A stretch of 5,608 nucleotides of DNA from the NCBI GenBank assembly GCA_018623875.1, contig JAAZUZ010000117.1, positions 1 through 5,608 on the forward strand, read 5' to 3'. The notes under the pieces were generated by a model, which saw only the letters and a program-made list of their open reading frames with translations, had not been told where the DNA came from and did no database searches. Made by a program: the position numbers and the translations under genes. Below, piece by piece: positions 5,145 through 5,608 of this stretch (its first letter is position 1; each line of letters starts with the position of its first letter). Source of the DNA: Synechococcus sp. HW_metabat.21 (lineage in GTDB: Bacteria > Cyanobacteriota > Cyanobacteriia > PCC-6307 > Cyanobiaceae).

Positions 5145-5608
5145 TTAAGAGCTCAGGCTCGCGTCCTGGGCGCCTGACTCCAGGAAGCGCCCCATGCGGC
5201 GGAACTTCGCGTAGCGCTGGTCGATGAGCTGCTCTTCGCTGAGGGCCTGCAGCGGAGAAAGTTGCTGCAGGAGAGCCGCCTTCAGGGTCTCGGCCGCCTG
5301 GCGCGGGGCCCAGTGGTTGCCGCCGGAGGGCTCCGGAATGATCTCGTCGATGATTCCGAGCTTCAGCAGATCCGGCGCAGTGATTTTCAGTGCTTCGGCG
5401 GCCACGGGCGCCTTGCCGGCATCGCGCCAGAGGATCGAGGCGCAGGCCTCGGGGCTGGCCACGGTATAGACGCTGTGCTGGAACATCAGTAGCCGGTCGG
5501 CAACGCCGATGCCCAGGGCTCCGCCGGAGCCGCCTTCACCGATGACCGTCGCCAGGATCGGTACCCGCAGTTTGAACATCTCCCGCAGATTCACGGCGAT
5601 CGCTTCGC
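5145..5608 (-). CDS. accA: Acetyl-CoA carboxylase carboxyltransferase subunit alpha, C-terminal half (partial)
   Basis: The minus-strand frame runs from the window edge to TAA at 5145, giving 153 residues; the family is usually about 320-330, so the N-terminal half is missing because of the window edge, not a mutation. With AccD, AccA transfers the carboxyl group from carboxybiotin to acetyl-CoA to make malonyl-CoA, the first committed step of fatty acid synthesis. Visible landmarks are EAIAVNLREMF, the glycine-rich loop GEGGSGG (nt 5520-5540) typical of the crotonase-fold oxyanion site, ALGIGVADRLLM, YTVASPEACASILW with RDAGKAP, and LKLGIIDEIIPEP with GGNH. The GTG at 5594 is an internal valine, not a start. 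The C-terminus ends QDASLSS. It probably leads an accA-SDR-folE run; the next gene follows after 45 bp. Confidence 0.97.
   Translation of the reverse strand, partial: EAIAVNLREMFKLRVPILATVIGEGGSGGALGIGVADRLLMFQHSVYTVASPEACASILWRDAGKAPVAAEALKITAPDLLKLGIIDEIIPEPSGGNHWAPRQAAETLKAALLQQLSPLQALSEEQLIDQRYAKFRRMGRFLESGAQDASLSS

Overview
The window looks like chromosomal core DNA from a GC-rich unicellular cyanobacterium of the Synechococcus/Cyanobium (picocyanobacterial) type. This rests on the protein families and their style: a cyanobacterial-type membrane site-2 protease (M50), a short LplA/LipM-family protein, a 239-residue FolE with the cyanobacterial N-terminal extension, and a compact accA - SDR - folE order. 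That gene neighbourhood is one I associate with picocyanobacteria from memory; I could not search it. I see no mobile element, tRNA, rRNA, CRISPR array or phage gene. Coding density is very high, and no stretch over 300 bases lacks a gene.

Layout from left to right. Positions 1-369 (minus) are the N-terminal half of a TauE/SafE-family membrane transporter cut by the window edge. Diverging from it across about 42 bp, 412-1137 (plus) encodes a BPL/LplA/LipB-fold lipoyl or octanoyl transferase. Its stop codon overlaps that of a converging gene, 1134-2360 (minus), for an intramembrane zinc metalloprotease. A 55-bp divergent spacer (2361-2415) separates that gene from trpF (2416-3120, plus). Ten bases after trpF comes a small predicted secreted protein with one Ig-like module (3131-3631, plus), which again overlaps a converging gene at the stop codons. 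The right side is one minus-strand run, read right to left: the C-terminal half of accA (5145-5608), a short-chain dehydrogenase/reductase (4368-5099) and folE (3628-4347), with gaps of 45 and 20 bp.

Functionally the genes are housekeeping: fatty acid synthesis (accA), pterin/folate synthesis (folE), tryptophan synthesis (trpF), lipoyl cofactor attachment, regulated membrane proteolysis and anion export. The accA-SDR-folE run is probably one transcript, and trpF plus the small secreted protein another. The layout consists of tightly packed convergent and divergent pairs with 4-bp stop overlaps and no recognisable intrinsic terminators.

I did not find a convincing undescribed system. The points most worth checking are a LipM-like cysteine in the lipoyl-family protein, the SDR's possible pterin role beside folE, the uncharacterised Ig-like exported protein linked to trpF, and the odd start region of the SDR gene (TTG start, GC hairpin, tandem 9-mer).
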